Source: an uncultured Castellaniella sp.
Lineage (GTDB): Bacteria > Pseudomonadota > Gammaproteobacteria > Burkholderiales > Burkholderiaceae_B
Reading direction: 5' to 3'
Length of the DNA: 64,000 bases
Assembly: GCF_937988725.1 (NCBI RefSeq)
Contig: NZ_CALKHS010000008.1
Span: forward strand, 186,001 to 250,000
Below, piece by piece: positions 54,815 to 63,996 of this stretch (within the stretch, counting starts at the first letter, position 1; the number at the start of each line of letters is the position of its first letter). Below the pieces are notes generated by a model that worked only from the letters and a program-made list of their open reading frames with translations, was not told where the DNA came from and searched no databases. A program made the translations under genes and the position numbers.

Positions 54815-54823
54815 TTATCCACA
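54815..54823 (+). promoter_or_regulatory. DnaA box upstream of dnaA
   Basis: A consensus TTATCCACA located 38 bp upstream of the dnaA start in the dnaA-rpmH interval. It is positioned for autoregulation of dnaA. It is the only consensus box I found in this 240-bp interval. Confidence 0.8.
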
Positions 54824-55017
54824 GACCGTGCGGCGGCTTGCGCCGCGCAGCGGGGGATAAGTTCACAAGTGATTGACGGCACGTCAAAAATTTGTTGAAA
54901 TAATGGGCTTTTCGATGCTTTGGGTGATATGGGTACGCGTGTGCCTGTGATGGCGCCCGGGCGATCGAGCCTTCAGTCACATAACCTCGCACAACCCCGA
55001 GCTCTTTTGGATTCGCC

Positions 55018-55152
55018 ATGAAACGCACTTTCCAGCCTTCTGTTACCCGCCGCAAGCGCACTCACGGGTTTCGTGTCCGCATGAAGACGCGTGCGGGCCG
55101 TGCCGTCCTCAGCGCCCGCCGCGCCAAGGGCCGCAAGCGCCTGGCCGTCTGA
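55018..55152 (+). CDS. rpmH: 50S ribosomal protein L34
   Basis: A 44-residue ribosomal protein: MKRTFQPSVTRRKRTHGFR, then MKTRAGRAVLSARRAKGRKRLAV. It is very Arg- and Lys-rich and matches L34 throughout. It heads the rpmH-rnpA-yidD-yidC series and is divergent from dnaA, the most conserved bacterial arrangement. The short length makes it easy to miss. Confidence 0.97.
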   Translation: MKRTFQPSVTRRKRTHGFRVRMKTRAGRAVLSARRAKGRKRLAV

Positions 55153-55199
55153 TCCGTCGTCCCCGCGCCGGTCTTTGGCCGGCTTCGGAATCGACCGCC

Positions 55200-55559
55200 A
55201 TGCCTACCGATTTCCCTTCGGCGGCCCGGCTGCATCGCCCCTCGGAATACGCGGCGGCCCTGAAGGGCCGGCGTATCGCCCGAGGGGCTTTGTTCATTGT
55301 CTCCGGTCCCCGGCAATCCGAACCGGGTCCCGCCCGCCTGGGGCTGGTCGTGCCCAAGCGCCACGCGCCCCTGGCCGTGACGCGCAATGCCATCAAGCGT
55401 GTCATCCGCGAGGCCTTTCGCCTGCGCCGGGCCGGTCTGCCCGATGGCGATCTGGTGTTCCGGCTGGTCAGCCGTCCCGCCCCCGCCAGCCTGACGGTCC
55501 TGAAGCGCCAGGTGCGAGAGGAAGCCGATGCCCTGCTGGGCAGGATCGCGAAATGTTGA
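55200..55559 (+). CDS. rnpA: Ribonuclease P protein component
   Basis: A 119-residue basic protein that assists the RNase P RNA in removing tRNA 5' leaders. The key helix NAIKRVIREAFRLRR around residue 63 is the RNR-like signature, preceded by RLGLVVPKRHAPLAVTR. It starts 47 bp after rpmH, and its stop overlaps the yidD start. Confidence 0.94.
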   Translation: MPTDFPSAARLHRPSEYAAALKGRRIARGALFIVSGPRQSEPGPARLGLVVPKRHAPLAVTRNAIKRVIREAFRLRRAGLPDGDLVFRLVSRPAPASLTVLKRQVREEADALLGRIAKC

Positions 55560-55798
55560 TCCGGTCCTTGTTCATTGCGCCGATCCGCTTCTACCGGTAT
55601 TTTCTGAGCCCGTGGGTGGGGCAGCAGTGCCGCTTCACGCCGACCTGCTCCGCCTATACGATCGAGGCCATCGAAGTCCATGGCGTCCCGCGCGGCATCT
55701 GGCTGGGCATGCGCCGCATCGCGCGCTGCCATCCCGGATGTCCGGGCGGACATGATCCGGTGCCGCCGGCGCGGTCCGCCGCAAGCGGTCACGGATGA
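55553..55798 (+). CDS. yidD: Membrane protein insertion efficiency factor YidD
   Basis: An 81-residue peripheral membrane protein. It contains LIRSLFIAPIRFYRYFLSPWVGQQCRFTPTCSAYTIEAIEVHG, with the family Cys pair in CRFTPTCSAY, and RCHPGCPGGHDPVP near the end. It aids insertion through YidC. The ATG overlaps the last codons of rnpA by 7 bp. Confidence 0.94.
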   Translation: MLIRSLFIAPIRFYRYFLSPWVGQQCRFTPTCSAYTIEAIEVHGVPRGIWLGMRRIARCHPGCPGGHDPVPPARSAASGHG

Positions 55799-55897
55799 AT
55801 CAAAAAGGGCCCGGGGACGCATGATCAAGTCCCTGTCAGCCACCCTACGTTAAACTGGTGAGCTTTTGCTCCCGACCCTATTCGAAAACAGGCGCCA

Positions 55898-57634
55898 ATG
55901 GACATTCGACGCACCATCCTCTGGATGATCTTTTCTTTTTCGCTCCTGCTGTTGTGGAACAACTGGCAGGTGTATCAGGGTCAGCCGTCCCTGTTTTCCC
56001 TGACGCCGCCGGCTGCGGAAACGGCCAAGCCGACGGACAAGACCGCGTCGGCCGACCGGAAGGACGTGCCCGCCGCGGCCGCGCAGGGCTCGGCCTCGGG
56101 GCAGACCGCGGTTCCGGCGTCCGACGCCGCGCCTGAAGGCAAGCCCGTGCACGTGAAGACCGGGGTGTACAACCTGACGTTCGACACGCTGGGGGCGCAA
56201 CTGGTGCGCGCGGAACTCCTGGACTACAAGAACCAGGAAGCCACCACGGGCATCATCCCCTGGTTCAAGGGGCTGATGGGGCACAAGCCGCCGCAGGACG
56301 CGGGCGATGCCATGTATCTGCTGAACGACCAGCCGGGCGACATGTACGTGGCCCAGACCGGTCTGGTGGGCGCGCCGCAGGGGCAAAGCTATCCCACGCA
56401 TCTGACGCCGTTCACGCTGGTCGGCGACGGCCCGGTGGTCAAGGGCGACACGACCGAGGTCTCGTTCGAGGCCACGGCCGGCCAGGTCCGGGTGGTCAAG
56501 ACCTTCATCCTGTCGCACAACGGCTATGACATCCGTGTGCGCAACGACATCACCAATCTGGGGGATCAGCCCGTCGATCCGTCGCTGTACCTGCAGCTGA
56601 CGCGCGACGGCCACGAGCCTTCCAACACGACGGGCTTCTACAGCACGTTCACCGGGCCGGTCGTCTATTCGGCGGAAGACAAGTTCCAGAAGGTGAAGTT
56701 CGAGGAAATCACCAAGAACAAGGCCAGCTACATCCAGCAGGCGGACAACGGCTGGGTCGGCATGGTGCAGCATTACTTCGCCACGGCCTGGGTGCCGCAG
56801 CAAGGGGTGGTCCGCACCAACCAGGCGCTGGCGCTGCCGGGCAATCTGTTCGCCATCCGCACGATCGAGTCCGTAGGCGCGATCGCCCCGGGGGCCAGCA
56901 AGTCGGTGGAGGCCCAGCTGTGGGTCGGTCCCCAGGACCAGCGTGCGATGAGCACGGTCGCGCCGGGGCTGGACCTGGTCGTGGACTACGGCTGGGTGAC
57001 GATCATCGCCAAGCCGATGTTCAAGTTCATGATCTGGCTGCACGGCCTGGTGGGCAACTGGGGCTGGACGATCGTGCTGCTGACGCTGCTGATCAAGCTG
57101 GTGTTCTACCCGCTGTCGGCCGCCAGCTATCGCTCGATGGCCAAGATGAAGCTGGTCGCGCCGCGCATGAAGCACCTGAAGGAAAAGTTCGGCGACGACA
57201 AGGCGAAGCTGAACGCGGCCATGATGGAGATGTACCGCACGGAAAAGATCAACCCGCTGGGCGGGTGTCTGCCGATGGTGGTGCAGATTCCGGTGTTCAT
57301 CGCGCTGTACTGGGTGCTGCTGGGCAGCGTCGAAATGCGCGGCGCGCCGTGGCTGCTGTGGATCCACGACCTGTCGGTCAGCGATCCCTGGTTCATCCTG
57401 CCGGCCTTCATGATGCTGACGATGTTCCTGCAGATCAAGCTGAACCCGACGCCCCCGGATCCGACGCAGGCGAAGATCATGATGATCATGCCGCTGGTGT
57501 TCGGCGGGATGATGTTCCTGTTCCCGGCCGGCCTGGTGCTGTACTGGTGCGTGAACAACACGGTGTCGATCATTCAGCAGCGGGTGATCATGAATCGCCT
57601 GGATCGGGAAAAGGCGGCGTCGGCGTCCAGCTGA
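55898..57634 (+). CDS. yidC: Membrane protein insertase YidC
   Basis: A 578-residue insertase (OxaA family). The N-terminal signal-anchor helix is TILWMIFSFSLLLLWNNWQVYQG, followed by a low-complexity linker of Ala, Pro, Thr and Lys, a large periplasmic beta domain (about 75-350), and the conserved five-helix core beginning WGWTIVLLTLLIKLVFYPLSAASYRSMAKMK and including NPLGGCLPMVVQIPVFIALYWVL. It follows yidD by 99 bp and ends in a terminator. Confidence 0.98.
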   Translation: MDIRRTILWMIFSFSLLLLWNNWQVYQGQPSLFSLTPPAAETAKPTDKTASADRKDVPAAAAQGSASGQTAVPASDAAPEGKPVHVKTGVYNLTFDTLGAQLVRAELLDYKNQEATTGIIPWFKGLMGHKPPQDAGDAMYLLNDQPGDMYVAQTGLVGAPQGQSYPTHLTPFTLVGDGPVVKGDTTEVSFEATAGQVRVVKTFILSHNGYDIRVRNDITNLGDQPVDPSLYLQLTRDGHEPSNTTGFYSTFTGPVVYSAEDKFQKVKFEEITKNKASYIQQADNGWVGMVQHYFATAWVPQQGVVRTNQALALPGNLFAIRTIESVGAIAPGASKSVEAQLWVGPQDQRAMSTVAPGLDLVVDYGWVTIIAKPMFKFMIWLHGLVGNWGWTIVLLTLLIKLVFYPLSAASYRSMAKMKLVAPRMKHLKEKFGDDKAKLNAAMMEMYRTEKINPLGGCLPMVVQIPVFIALYWVLLGSVEMRGAPWLLWIHDLSVSDPWFILPAFMMLTMFLQIKLNPTPPDPTQAKIMMIMPLVFGGMMFLFPAGLVLYWCVNNTVSIIQQRVIMNRLDREKAASASS

Positions 57635-57657
57635 GGCTCCGGGATGTTGATATGATG

Positions 57658-57690
57658 AAGCGGCGCTCTTTCGGGGCGCCGCTTTTGTTT
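57658..57690 (+). terminator. Rho-independent terminator after yidC
   Basis: A perfect 9-bp stem AAGCGGCGC/GCGCCGCTT (57658-57666 with 57676-57684) with a 9-base loop, followed by TTTTGTTT. It ends the rpmH-yidC transcript 24 bp after the yidC stop. The mnmE start lies just downstream, so mnmE probably needs its own promoter or read-through. Confidence 0.85.
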
Positions 57691-57704
57691 GGACTTCTAT
57701 TTCT

Positions 57705-59102
57705 ATGAGCGCCTTTTCTTCCGATCCCATCATCGCCATCGCCACCGCTCCCGGGCGGGGCGGGATCGGCGTGATCCGGGTATCGGGGCCGGATCTTCGC
57801 GCCTGGGCGGATGCCCTGTGCGGCCAGGCGCTGCGGCCCAGGCATGCGCACTATCTGCCGTTTCGCCATCGGGACGGAGACGTCATGGACGAAGGCCTGG
57901 CGCTGTTCTTTCCCGGCCCGCATTCCTATACGGGCGAGGACGTGCTGGAACTGCAGGGGCACGGCGGGCCGGCGGTCTTGCGACGGGTGCTGGACGATTG
58001 CCTGGCCCGGGGGGCGGGCATCGGCTTGCGCCTGGCGCAGCCGGGGGAATTCACGCAGCGGGCGTTTCTGAACGATAGGCTGGATCTGGCGCAGGCGGAA
58101 GCCGTGGCGGATCTGATCGAGGCCAGTTCCACGGCGGCGGCCCGCAGCGCGATGGCGTCGCTGTCGGGGGCGTTCTCGGCCGAGGTCGATGCGCTGAGCG
58201 AGCGCATCGTGCAGCTGCGCATGCTGGTCGAGGCGACGCTGGATTTCCCCGAGGAGGAAATCGACTTCCTGGAAAAGTACCAGGCGGCGGAGCGCCTGGA
58301 CACGGTGACGGCGGCGCTGGATGGCGTGCTGCGCACCGCCCGGCAGGGAATGGTGCTGCGCGAGGGCCTGCACGTGGTGCTGGCGGGGCAGCCGAACGTG
58401 GGCAAGTCCAGTCTGCTGAACGCCCTGGCGGGCGAGGACGTCGCCATCGTGACGCCGATCGCCGGAACGACCCGCGACCGCGTGATCCAGCAGATCCACA
58501 TCGACGGCATTCCGCTGCACATCGTGGACACGGCGGGGCTGCGCGACACCGACGACACGGTGGAGCGGATCGGCATCGAGCGCAGCTGGGCGGAGATCGC
58601 CCGCGCCCAGGTGATCCTGCATCTGCAGGATGCGCGGCATCCGGATGATCCCCTGGATGCGGAGATCGTGCGCCGCCTGCCGGCGGGAACGCCGGTGCTG
58701 CGGGTGCTGAACAAGGTTGATTTGCTGTCCGGCGGATCAGACCTGCGGGCAGCCCGTGGTGCGGACGACCAGGACATGCCGGCGGCATCCGAAGAAATTC
58801 AGGTGTCCGCCCGCACCGGCGCCGGCCTGGACGTCTTGCGCGCCCGCCTGCTGCGGATCGCCGGCTGGACGCCGGGGACGGAGTCCCCCTGGCTGGCGCG
58901 CGAACGTCACGTGCAGGCGCTGGAGGCCGCCCGCGAGCACCTGCTGCTGGCCCGCGAGCATGCCTCGCACAGCGATCAGGTGCTGGACCTGTTCGCCGAG
59001 GAACTGCGCCTGGCGCATGAGTCCCTGTGCGAGATCACGGGGCAGTTCACCAGCGACGACCTGCTGGGCGAGATCTTTTCCCGGTTTTGTATTGGGAAGT
59101 GA
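57705..59102 (+). CDS. mnmE: tRNA modification GTPase MnmE (TrmE)
   Basis: A 465-residue GTPase that acts with MnmG on wobble U34. The N-terminal formyl-THF-binding domain has ATAPGRGGIGVIRVSG and FTQRAFLNDRLDLAQAEAVADLI. The G domain has GQPNVGKSSLLN (P-loop, about 225), GTTRD, DTAGLRDT and NKVD. The C-terminus ends in the hallmark FCIGK with the catalytic Cys. The gene is convergent with the monooxygenase-like gene, 7 bp away. Confidence 0.98.
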   Translation: MSAFSSDPIIAIATAPGRGGIGVIRVSGPDLRAWADALCGQALRPRHAHYLPFRHRDGDVMDEGLALFFPGPHSYTGEDVLELQGHGGPAVLRRVLDDCLARGAGIGLRLAQPGEFTQRAFLNDRLDLAQAEAVADLIEASSTAAARSAMASLSGAFSAEVDALSERIVQLRMLVEATLDFPEEEIDFLEKYQAAERLDTVTAALDGVLRTARQGMVLREGLHVVLAGQPNVGKSSLLNALAGEDVAIVTPIAGTTRDRVIQQIHIDGIPLHIVDTAGLRDTDDTVERIGIERSWAEIARAQVILHLQDARHPDDPLDAEIVRRLPAGTPVLRVLNKVDLLSGGSDLRAARGADDQDMPAASEEIQVSARTGAGLDVLRARLLRIAGWTPGTESPWLARERHVQALEAAREHLLLAREHASHSDQVLDLFAEELRLAHESLCEITGQFTSDDLLGEIFSRFCIGK

Positions 59103-59109
59103 AAGCCGC

Positions 59110-59403
59110 TTATTCCCCCACCACTTCCGTGTGCACGACTTCCGGCGCCTTGGCGAAATAGCCGCCGACGATGCCGCGCCAGGCCTGGAAGTCCTCGGAT
59201 TCGCGGAAGTGCTTCATGTGGTCTTCCAGGGTCTGCCAGTGGATCTGCAGCACGTACTGTTCGGGATGCTCGATGACGTGGTGCAGTTCCAGGCGGTGAA
59301 AGCCCCGGGCCCGCTGGAACAGGGGCAGGGCTTTTCGTACGCCGGCTTCGAAGTCGGCCTGGGCGCCGGGCTTGACGGTGATGTGGGCCATTTCGCGGAT
59401 CAT
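59110..59403 (-). CDS. Antibiotic biosynthesis monooxygenase-type (ABM) domain protein
   Basis: A 97-residue ferredoxin-like barrel protein. MAHITVKPGAQADFEAGVRKALPLFQRARGFHRLELHHVIEHPEQYVLQIHWQTLEDHMKHFRESEDFQAW matches the ABM family, which includes heme-degrading IsdG types and quinol monooxygenases but also many proteins without known activity. The start at 59403 (MIREMAH) is used; the in-frame extension to 59451 begins with a His-rich stretch that is not conserved. The role is unknown. Confidence 0.85.
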   Translation of the reverse strand: MIREMAHITVKPGAQADFEAGVRKALPLFQRARGFHRLELHHVIEHPEQYVLQIHWQTLEDHMKHFRESEDFQAWRGIVGGYFAKAPEVVHTEVVGE

Positions 59404-59520
59404 GTCGGGTTCCTGTGTGTGGGTTGAGTGACGATGCCCATGATTATGCACCGTGGGCGGCGAGTCCCGGCGGGCTGGCCGCGCCGGGACTCGCCTTCGG
59501 GGGCGGCTCAGCCGCCGGTC

Positions 59521-60636
59521 CTAGCGGCGCATGCGTTCCATGACTTCGTCGGCGATGGCCAGGCAGGACGTCAGCCCCGGCGATTCGATGCCGTACAGAT
59601 TGATCAGGCCGGACACGCCGTGCGCCGAGGCGTCCTGGATCATGAAATCCGCATCGTGGCCGTCCAGGGCCGCCAGCTTGGGCCGGATGCCGGCGTAGCT
59701 GGGCTGCAGGGCGTGGTCGGGCAGGTCCGGCCAGTAGCGGCGGATGGCCGCGTAAAAGCCGTCGGCCCGGGCGGGATCCACGGCGTAGTCGATGGCGTCC
59801 ACCCACTCCACGTCGGGGCCGAAGCGGGCCTGGCCGGCGAGATCCAGCGTCAGGTGCACGCCCAGGCCGCCGGGCTCGGGCACCGGGTAGATCAGGCGGG
59901 AAAACGGCGATTTTCCCGACAGGGCGTAGTAGTTGCCCTTGGCGTAGCGGCCTGCGGGAATGCTGGCGGGCGGGATACCCTGGATGCGGGCGGCCAGCTC
60001 CTGGGCGTGCAGGCCGGCGCAGTTGACGACCCGGCGCCCGATGATGTCCATGGGCTCGTCGCCGCCGACGTGCAGCAGGATGCCCGCGTCCGGGCCGCCC
60101 AGCACGGCGCCGCCCAGGACCGGGGCGCGCAGCGCCAGCAGGCCGCCGGCGTTTTCCAGGTCTCCCTGCAGCGCCAGCATCAGGCCGTGGCTGTCGATGA
60201 TGCCGGTCGACGGTGATTCCAGCGCGGCCACGCACTGCAGGTCCGGTTCGCGGGCCCGCGCCTGGCGGCGGTCCAGCCAGCGCAGGTCGTCCACGCCGTT
60301 GGCCGCCGCGGCGGCGGCGATCCGGCGCAGGCGGTCCTGCTGCCCTTCCTGGGTGGCGACGATCAGTTTGCCGCAGCGCTGGTGCGCGACGCCATGCGAT
60401 GCGCAATAGTCGTACAGAGACTTGCGGCCCTGCACGCACAGCCGGGCCTTCAGCGATCCTTGCGGATAGTAGATGCCGGCGTGGATGACCTCGCTGTTGC
60501 GCGAACTGGTGGCGGTGCCGATGGCCGGTTCGGCCTCGACGACCAGGGTTTCCAGGCCGGCCTGCGCGCAGGCGCGCGCCACGGCCAGGCCGACGACGCC
60601 GGCTCCGATGATGATGCAGTCCAGGGATTCAGTCAT
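59521..60636 (-). CDS. FAD-dependent L-2-hydroxyglutarate oxidase-like protein
   Basis: A 371-residue flavoprotein. The FAD motif GAGVVGLAVA starts at residue 11, followed by VVEAEPAIGTATSSRNSEVIHAGIYYP, the phrase typical of LhgO/L2HGDH. Near the C-terminus are PSYAGIRPKL and GLINLYGIESPGLTSCLAI. LhgO oxidises L-2-hydroxyglutarate to 2-oxoglutarate at the membrane quinone pool. The gene stands alone; ohrR is divergent 103 bp away. Related dehydrogenases of other 2-hydroxyacids cannot be excluded. Confidence 0.88.
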   Translation of the reverse strand: MTESLDCIIIGAGVVGLAVARACAQAGLETLVVEAEPAIGTATSSRNSEVIHAGIYYPQGSLKARLCVQGRKSLYDYCASHGVAHQRCGKLIVATQEGQQDRLRRIAAAAAANGVDDLRWLDRRQARAREPDLQCVAALESPSTGIIDSHGLMLALQGDLENAGGLLALRAPVLGGAVLGGPDAGILLHVGGDEPMDIIGRRVVNCAGLHAQELAARIQGIPPASIPAGRYAKGNYYALSGKSPFSRLIYPVPEPGGLGVHLTLDLAGQARFGPDVEWVDAIDYAVDPARADGFYAAIRRYWPDLPDHALQPSYAGIRPKLAALDGHDADFMIQDASAHGVSGLINLYGIESPGLTSCLAIADEVMERMRR

Positions 60637-60713
60637 GGGACATGTCTTGCGATGGTCGGGCGGATACTGTAGCGCAGACGGCCGAGCCGTTGATGCGGGG
60701 CGGGTCGTTCGCT

Positions 60714-60728
60714 TGCTATTAAATAGCA
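60714..60728. promoter_or_regulatory. Candidate OhrR operator
   Basis: TGCTATT-A-AATAGCA, a perfect 7-1-7 inverted repeat ending 11 bp before the ohrR start. It has the same layout as the known TACAATT-A-AATTGTA OhrR operators, with the TT-A-AA centre retained. It could control ohrR and possibly the divergent flavoprotein gene. Confidence 0.6.
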
Positions 60729-60739
60729 CACGATTTAAC

Positions 60740-61243
60740 ATGCGGGATATGGAGCTTCATGAACCCACGACGGCAGCGGAAGGATCTTCCCGGCATCTCA
60801 CCCTGGATGCCCAGTTGTGCTTCGCCCTGTATTCCGCGCAACTGGCCATGGGCAAGATCTATCGTCGCCAGCTGGCCGGATTGGGCCTGACCTATCCGCA
60901 GTATCTGGTCATGCTGGTATTGTGGGAAACCGATGGCCTGACGGTCTCGGCGCTGGGCGATCGCCTGTACCTGGATTCCGCCACGCTGACGCCGCTGTTG
61001 AAGCGCTTGCAGGCATTGGGCTTGCTGCGCCGGGACCGCGCGCAGGCGGATCAGCGCCAGGTGCTGGTTTCGCTGACCCCTGCGGGGCGGGCCTTGCGCC
61101 GCAGGGCCGAAGGCGTGCCTCAGGAAGTATTGTGCGCCACGGGCTGCACGCCTGCCCAGGCCCGTGTGCTGAAAGCCGATCTGGAAGAATTGCGGGCGCA
61201 CCTGCAGGGTGCCGCCGCTGTGGAACACCCGGCGAAACAGTGA
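60740..61243 (+). CDS. ohrR: MarR-family organic hydroperoxide regulator OhrR
   Basis: A 167-residue MarR-type repressor inactivated by organic hydroperoxides. The peroxidatic Cys27 lies in LDAQLCFALYSAQ, the standard OhrR N-terminus, and the winged helix includes YPQYLVMLVLWE and LYLDSATLTPLLKRLQALGLLRRDRAQADQRQV. C-terminal Cys132 and Cys136 suggest a two-Cys type like Xanthomonas OhrR. The start at 60740 lacks a good ribosome site; 60749 is an alternative. A palindromic operator candidate is just upstream and ohr follows. Confidence 0.93.
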   Translation: MRDMELHEPTTAAEGSSRHLTLDAQLCFALYSAQLAMGKIYRRQLAGLGLTYPQYLVMLVLWETDGLTVSALGDRLYLDSATLTPLLKRLQALGLLRRDRAQADQRQVLVSLTPAGRALRRRAEGVPQEVLCATGCTPAQARVLKADLEELRAHLQGAAAVEHPAKQ

Positions 61244-61368
61244 TGGGCCGCGGCCAGGCAGCGCGTCTGCCGGGCCGTCGGCGCCGATCGATTCGCTTCG
61301 CCGTCAGGAAAGCCGCCGTTCGTGGTGCCGAGGCTTTCCTTCCGAACCGCGCCACCAGGAGTCCAACC

Positions 61369-61794
<426 letters not shown>

Positions 61795-61799
61795 GCGCT

Positions 61800-61821
61800 C
61801 CGGGCGCCGGCCGGCGCCCGG
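61800..61821. terminator. 22-bp perfect palindrome after ohr
   Basis: CCGGGCGCCGG followed directly by CCGGCGCCCGG, starting 6 bp after the ohr stop. It can form a very stable hairpin but lacks a U-tract, so it may be an RNA-stabilising or Rho-assisted end rather than a classical terminator. Confidence 0.4.
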
Positions 61822-61862
61822 GATCCGGGGTCCGGCTGCGACGCGGCCAAAGGGGGGTGCAA

Positions 61863-62654
61863 GTGCTTTCCGGAGCGCTGCTCGACGCCGCCATCGTGCG
61901 GCTGCTGGCCACGGCCGCCGTGATCATCGGCGTCAGTTGGTCGGTCAAGCTTTTCGGGCCGCTCATCGGCGGCGTCCTGGCGGGGCTGCCCATCACCCTG
62001 GGGCCGGGCTTCTATTTCCTGGCGGGCCAGGCGGAGCCTGATTTCGTCGCGCAAACGGCATCCTATGCCCTGCTGTCCCTGTGCGCGACGCAAAGCTTTC
62101 TGCCGGCCTACATTCTGCTTGCCAGGCGGGCGGGTCCTGCGACGGCGCTCGCGGGCGGATTGGCCGCCTGGGCGCTGATCGCGTCGTTTCTGCGTTTTCT
62201 GCCGTCGCCGCTGTGGCTGGGGCTGCTGCTGTTCGCGGGCGCGACGCTGCTGTTCCGGCGGCTTGCGCGGCGCGCGCTGCTGCCTGTGACGACGCTGGGC
62301 GGCAAGGCGGGGTGGGGAACCCTGCTGCTGCGCGGCGTGCTCGCCGGCATCCTGGTGGCGGGCGTGACGACCCAGAGCCATCGCCTGGGATCGACGCTGT
62401 CCGGCATCCTCCTGTCCTTTCCGATCGGGTTCAGCGTCATCTCCTTCACTCTGCACCAGCAGATGGGCAACGCCGTCGTCATGGCGACGCTGTATTCCGC
62501 CATCCTGGGCACGTCCAGTCTTGCCGGGTTCTGCGCCTTCATGGCGCTGGCCGCGCCGCACATGGGGCCGTATGCGGCGCTGGCCGTCGCGCTGCTCGCC
62601 GCGTTCGCCGTCACGTTCATGCTGCTGGCCTGGCGCCGCGCGCAAGCCGTCTGA
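61863..62654 (+). CDS. Integral membrane protein of unknown function
   Basis: A 263-residue very hydrophobic protein with about eight predicted helices, such as RLLATAAVIIGVSWSV, GPLIGGVLAGLPITLGPGFYFLAG, LLLRGVLAGILVAGVT and ALAVALLAAFAVTFMLLAW. The paired GVLAGLPITLGPG and GILLSFPIGFSVIS segments suggest an internal repeat like a small transporter. A GTG start at 61863 is proposed with an AGGGGG site 7 bases upstream; GTG at 61857 is also in frame. I do not recognise the family. It lies between ohr and narK with no obvious functional link. Confidence 0.75.
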   Translation: MLSGALLDAAIVRLLATAAVIIGVSWSVKLFGPLIGGVLAGLPITLGPGFYFLAGQAEPDFVAQTASYALLSLCATQSFLPAYILLARRAGPATALAGGLAAWALIASFLRFLPSPLWLGLLLFAGATLLFRRLARRALLPVTTLGGKAGWGTLLLRGVLAGILVAGVTTQSHRLGSTLSGILLSFPIGFSVISFTLHQQMGNAVVMATLYSAILGTSSLAGFCAFMALAAPHMGPYAALAVALLAAFAVTFMLLAWRRAQAV

Positions 62655-62730
62655 TCCAGGTCATATACCAGCACGCGCCGTATGGATATGATCTTTCCTG
62701 AGCGAAATGATTTCGCCTTGGGAGATCGCC

Positions 62731-63996
62731 ATGTCCTCAGAGTCGTCGCCGCATCCGGCGCCTGTTTCTCGTCAGGCGCTGTCCGTGCTGTTTTCCAGCA
62801 CCTTCGCCTTCACGGTCTGTTTCGCCATCTGGACCATGTTCTCCGTCCTGGGCGTGCCGCTGAAGACCGAACTGCATCTGAATGAAACCCAGTTCGGCCT
62901 GCTGATCGCCACACCGGTGTTGACGGGTTCCCTGATCCGGGTGCCTCTGGGCATGCTGACCGACCGTTTCGGCGGGCGGATCGTCTTTTTCCTGGTGCTG
63001 CTGATCTGCGTGCCGCCCCTCTACCTGATGGGGCATGCCACGACTTATGCCCAATTCCTGGTCCTGGCGCTGTTCGTCGGCCTGGCCGGCGGCACGTTCG
63101 CCGTGGGAACGCCCTATGTGGCCCGCTGGTTCGTCCCGGAAAGGCGCGGCTTCGCGATGGGGATATTCGGCGCCGGCAATTCGGGGTCCGCGCTGAACAT
63201 GTTCGTCGCGCCCCTGGTGATCGGCGCCTTCGGCTGGGCCATGCTGCCCAAGGCCTATGCCGCGCTGATGCTGGGCACGGCGATCCTGTTCTGGCTGTTC
63301 AGCCATTCGGATCCATCCCATCGCATGCCGGCGGGCGCGGGCGTTCTGCAGCAGCTGAGCGTGCTGAAGGACCCCCGCGTCTGGCGGTATTGCCAATACT
63401 ATTCGGTGGTGTTCGGCGGCTATGTGGCGCTGGCCTTGTGGATCACGAAATACTATGTGGCGGAATACGGCTTCGACCTGACCCTGGCCGCTTTCCTGGC
63501 CATGATCTTTTCCTTGCCGGGCGGGGTGCTGCGGGCTCTGGGGGGCTGGTTTTCGGACCGCTTCGGCGCCTACACCGTCACCTGGTGGGTGATGTGGGTG
63601 TGCTGGGTGTGTTTCTTCCTGCTGTCCTATCCGCAGACGCAGATGACGGTCCAGACCCTGAGCGGCCCGGTGTCGCTGCACATCGGTCTGAACGCCACGG
63701 CGTTCACGATTCTGCTGTTCATCGTCGGGGTGGCCATGGCGATCGGCAAGGCGTCCGTCTTCAAGTTCATCAGCGACGACTATTCGGACAACATCGGCGC
63801 GGTGTCGGGCGTGGTGGGGCTGGCCGGCGGCCTGGGCGGGTTCGTCCTGCCGATCCTGTTCGGCATCCTGCTGGACGTCACCGGGGTCTATTCCAGCGCG
63901 TTCATGCTGCTGTACGGCGCCGTCTGCGTGTCGCTGGTGTTCATGCACTATTCGTACCGGCGGGCGCCGCGCGCCGGTACGGAATTGGCGGAGTGA
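62731..63996 (+). CDS. narK: MFS nitrate/nitrite transporter, NarK-like
   Basis: A 421-residue transporter with twelve hydrophobic helices. FAIWTMFSVLGVPLKTELHLNETQFGLLIATPVLTGSLIRVPLGMLTDRFGGR is the NarK/NasA first-helix pair with its conserved Arg, and GNSGSALNMFVAPLV and GKASVFKFISDDYSDNIGAVSG match the two nitrate-signature glycine-rich segments. It resembles NarK1-type proton/nitrate symporters. The start at 62731 follows GGGAG. In related denitrifiers a second narK and narGHJI follow, which would lie right of the window; this is an expectation, not seen. Confidence 0.88.
   Translation: MSSESSPHPAPVSRQALSVLFSSTFAFTVCFAIWTMFSVLGVPLKTELHLNETQFGLLIATPVLTGSLIRVPLGMLTDRFGGRIVFFLVLLICVPPLYLMGHATTYAQFLVLALFVGLAGGTFAVGTPYVARWFVPERRGFAMGIFGAGNSGSALNMFVAPLVIGAFGWAMLPKAYAALMLGTAILFWLFSHSDPSHRMPAGAGVLQQLSVLKDPRVWRYCQYYSVVFGGYVALALWITKYYVAEYGFDLTLAAFLAMIFSLPGGVLRALGGWFSDRFGAYTVTWWVMWVCWVCFFLLSYPQTQMTVQTLSGPVSLHIGLNATAFTILLFIVGVAMAIGKASVFKFISDDYSDNIGAVSGVVGLAGGLGGFVLPILFGILLDVTGVYSSAFMLLYGAVCVSLVFMHYSYRRAPRAGTELAE

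Noticed and set aside
54778..55017. dnaA-rpmH intergenic region as the origin
   Set aside because: This is the origin site in many bacteria, but here it is only 240 bp with one consensus DnaA box, and sampled strand composition switches near 39 kb instead. Kept as an alternative to be excluded by skew analysis.
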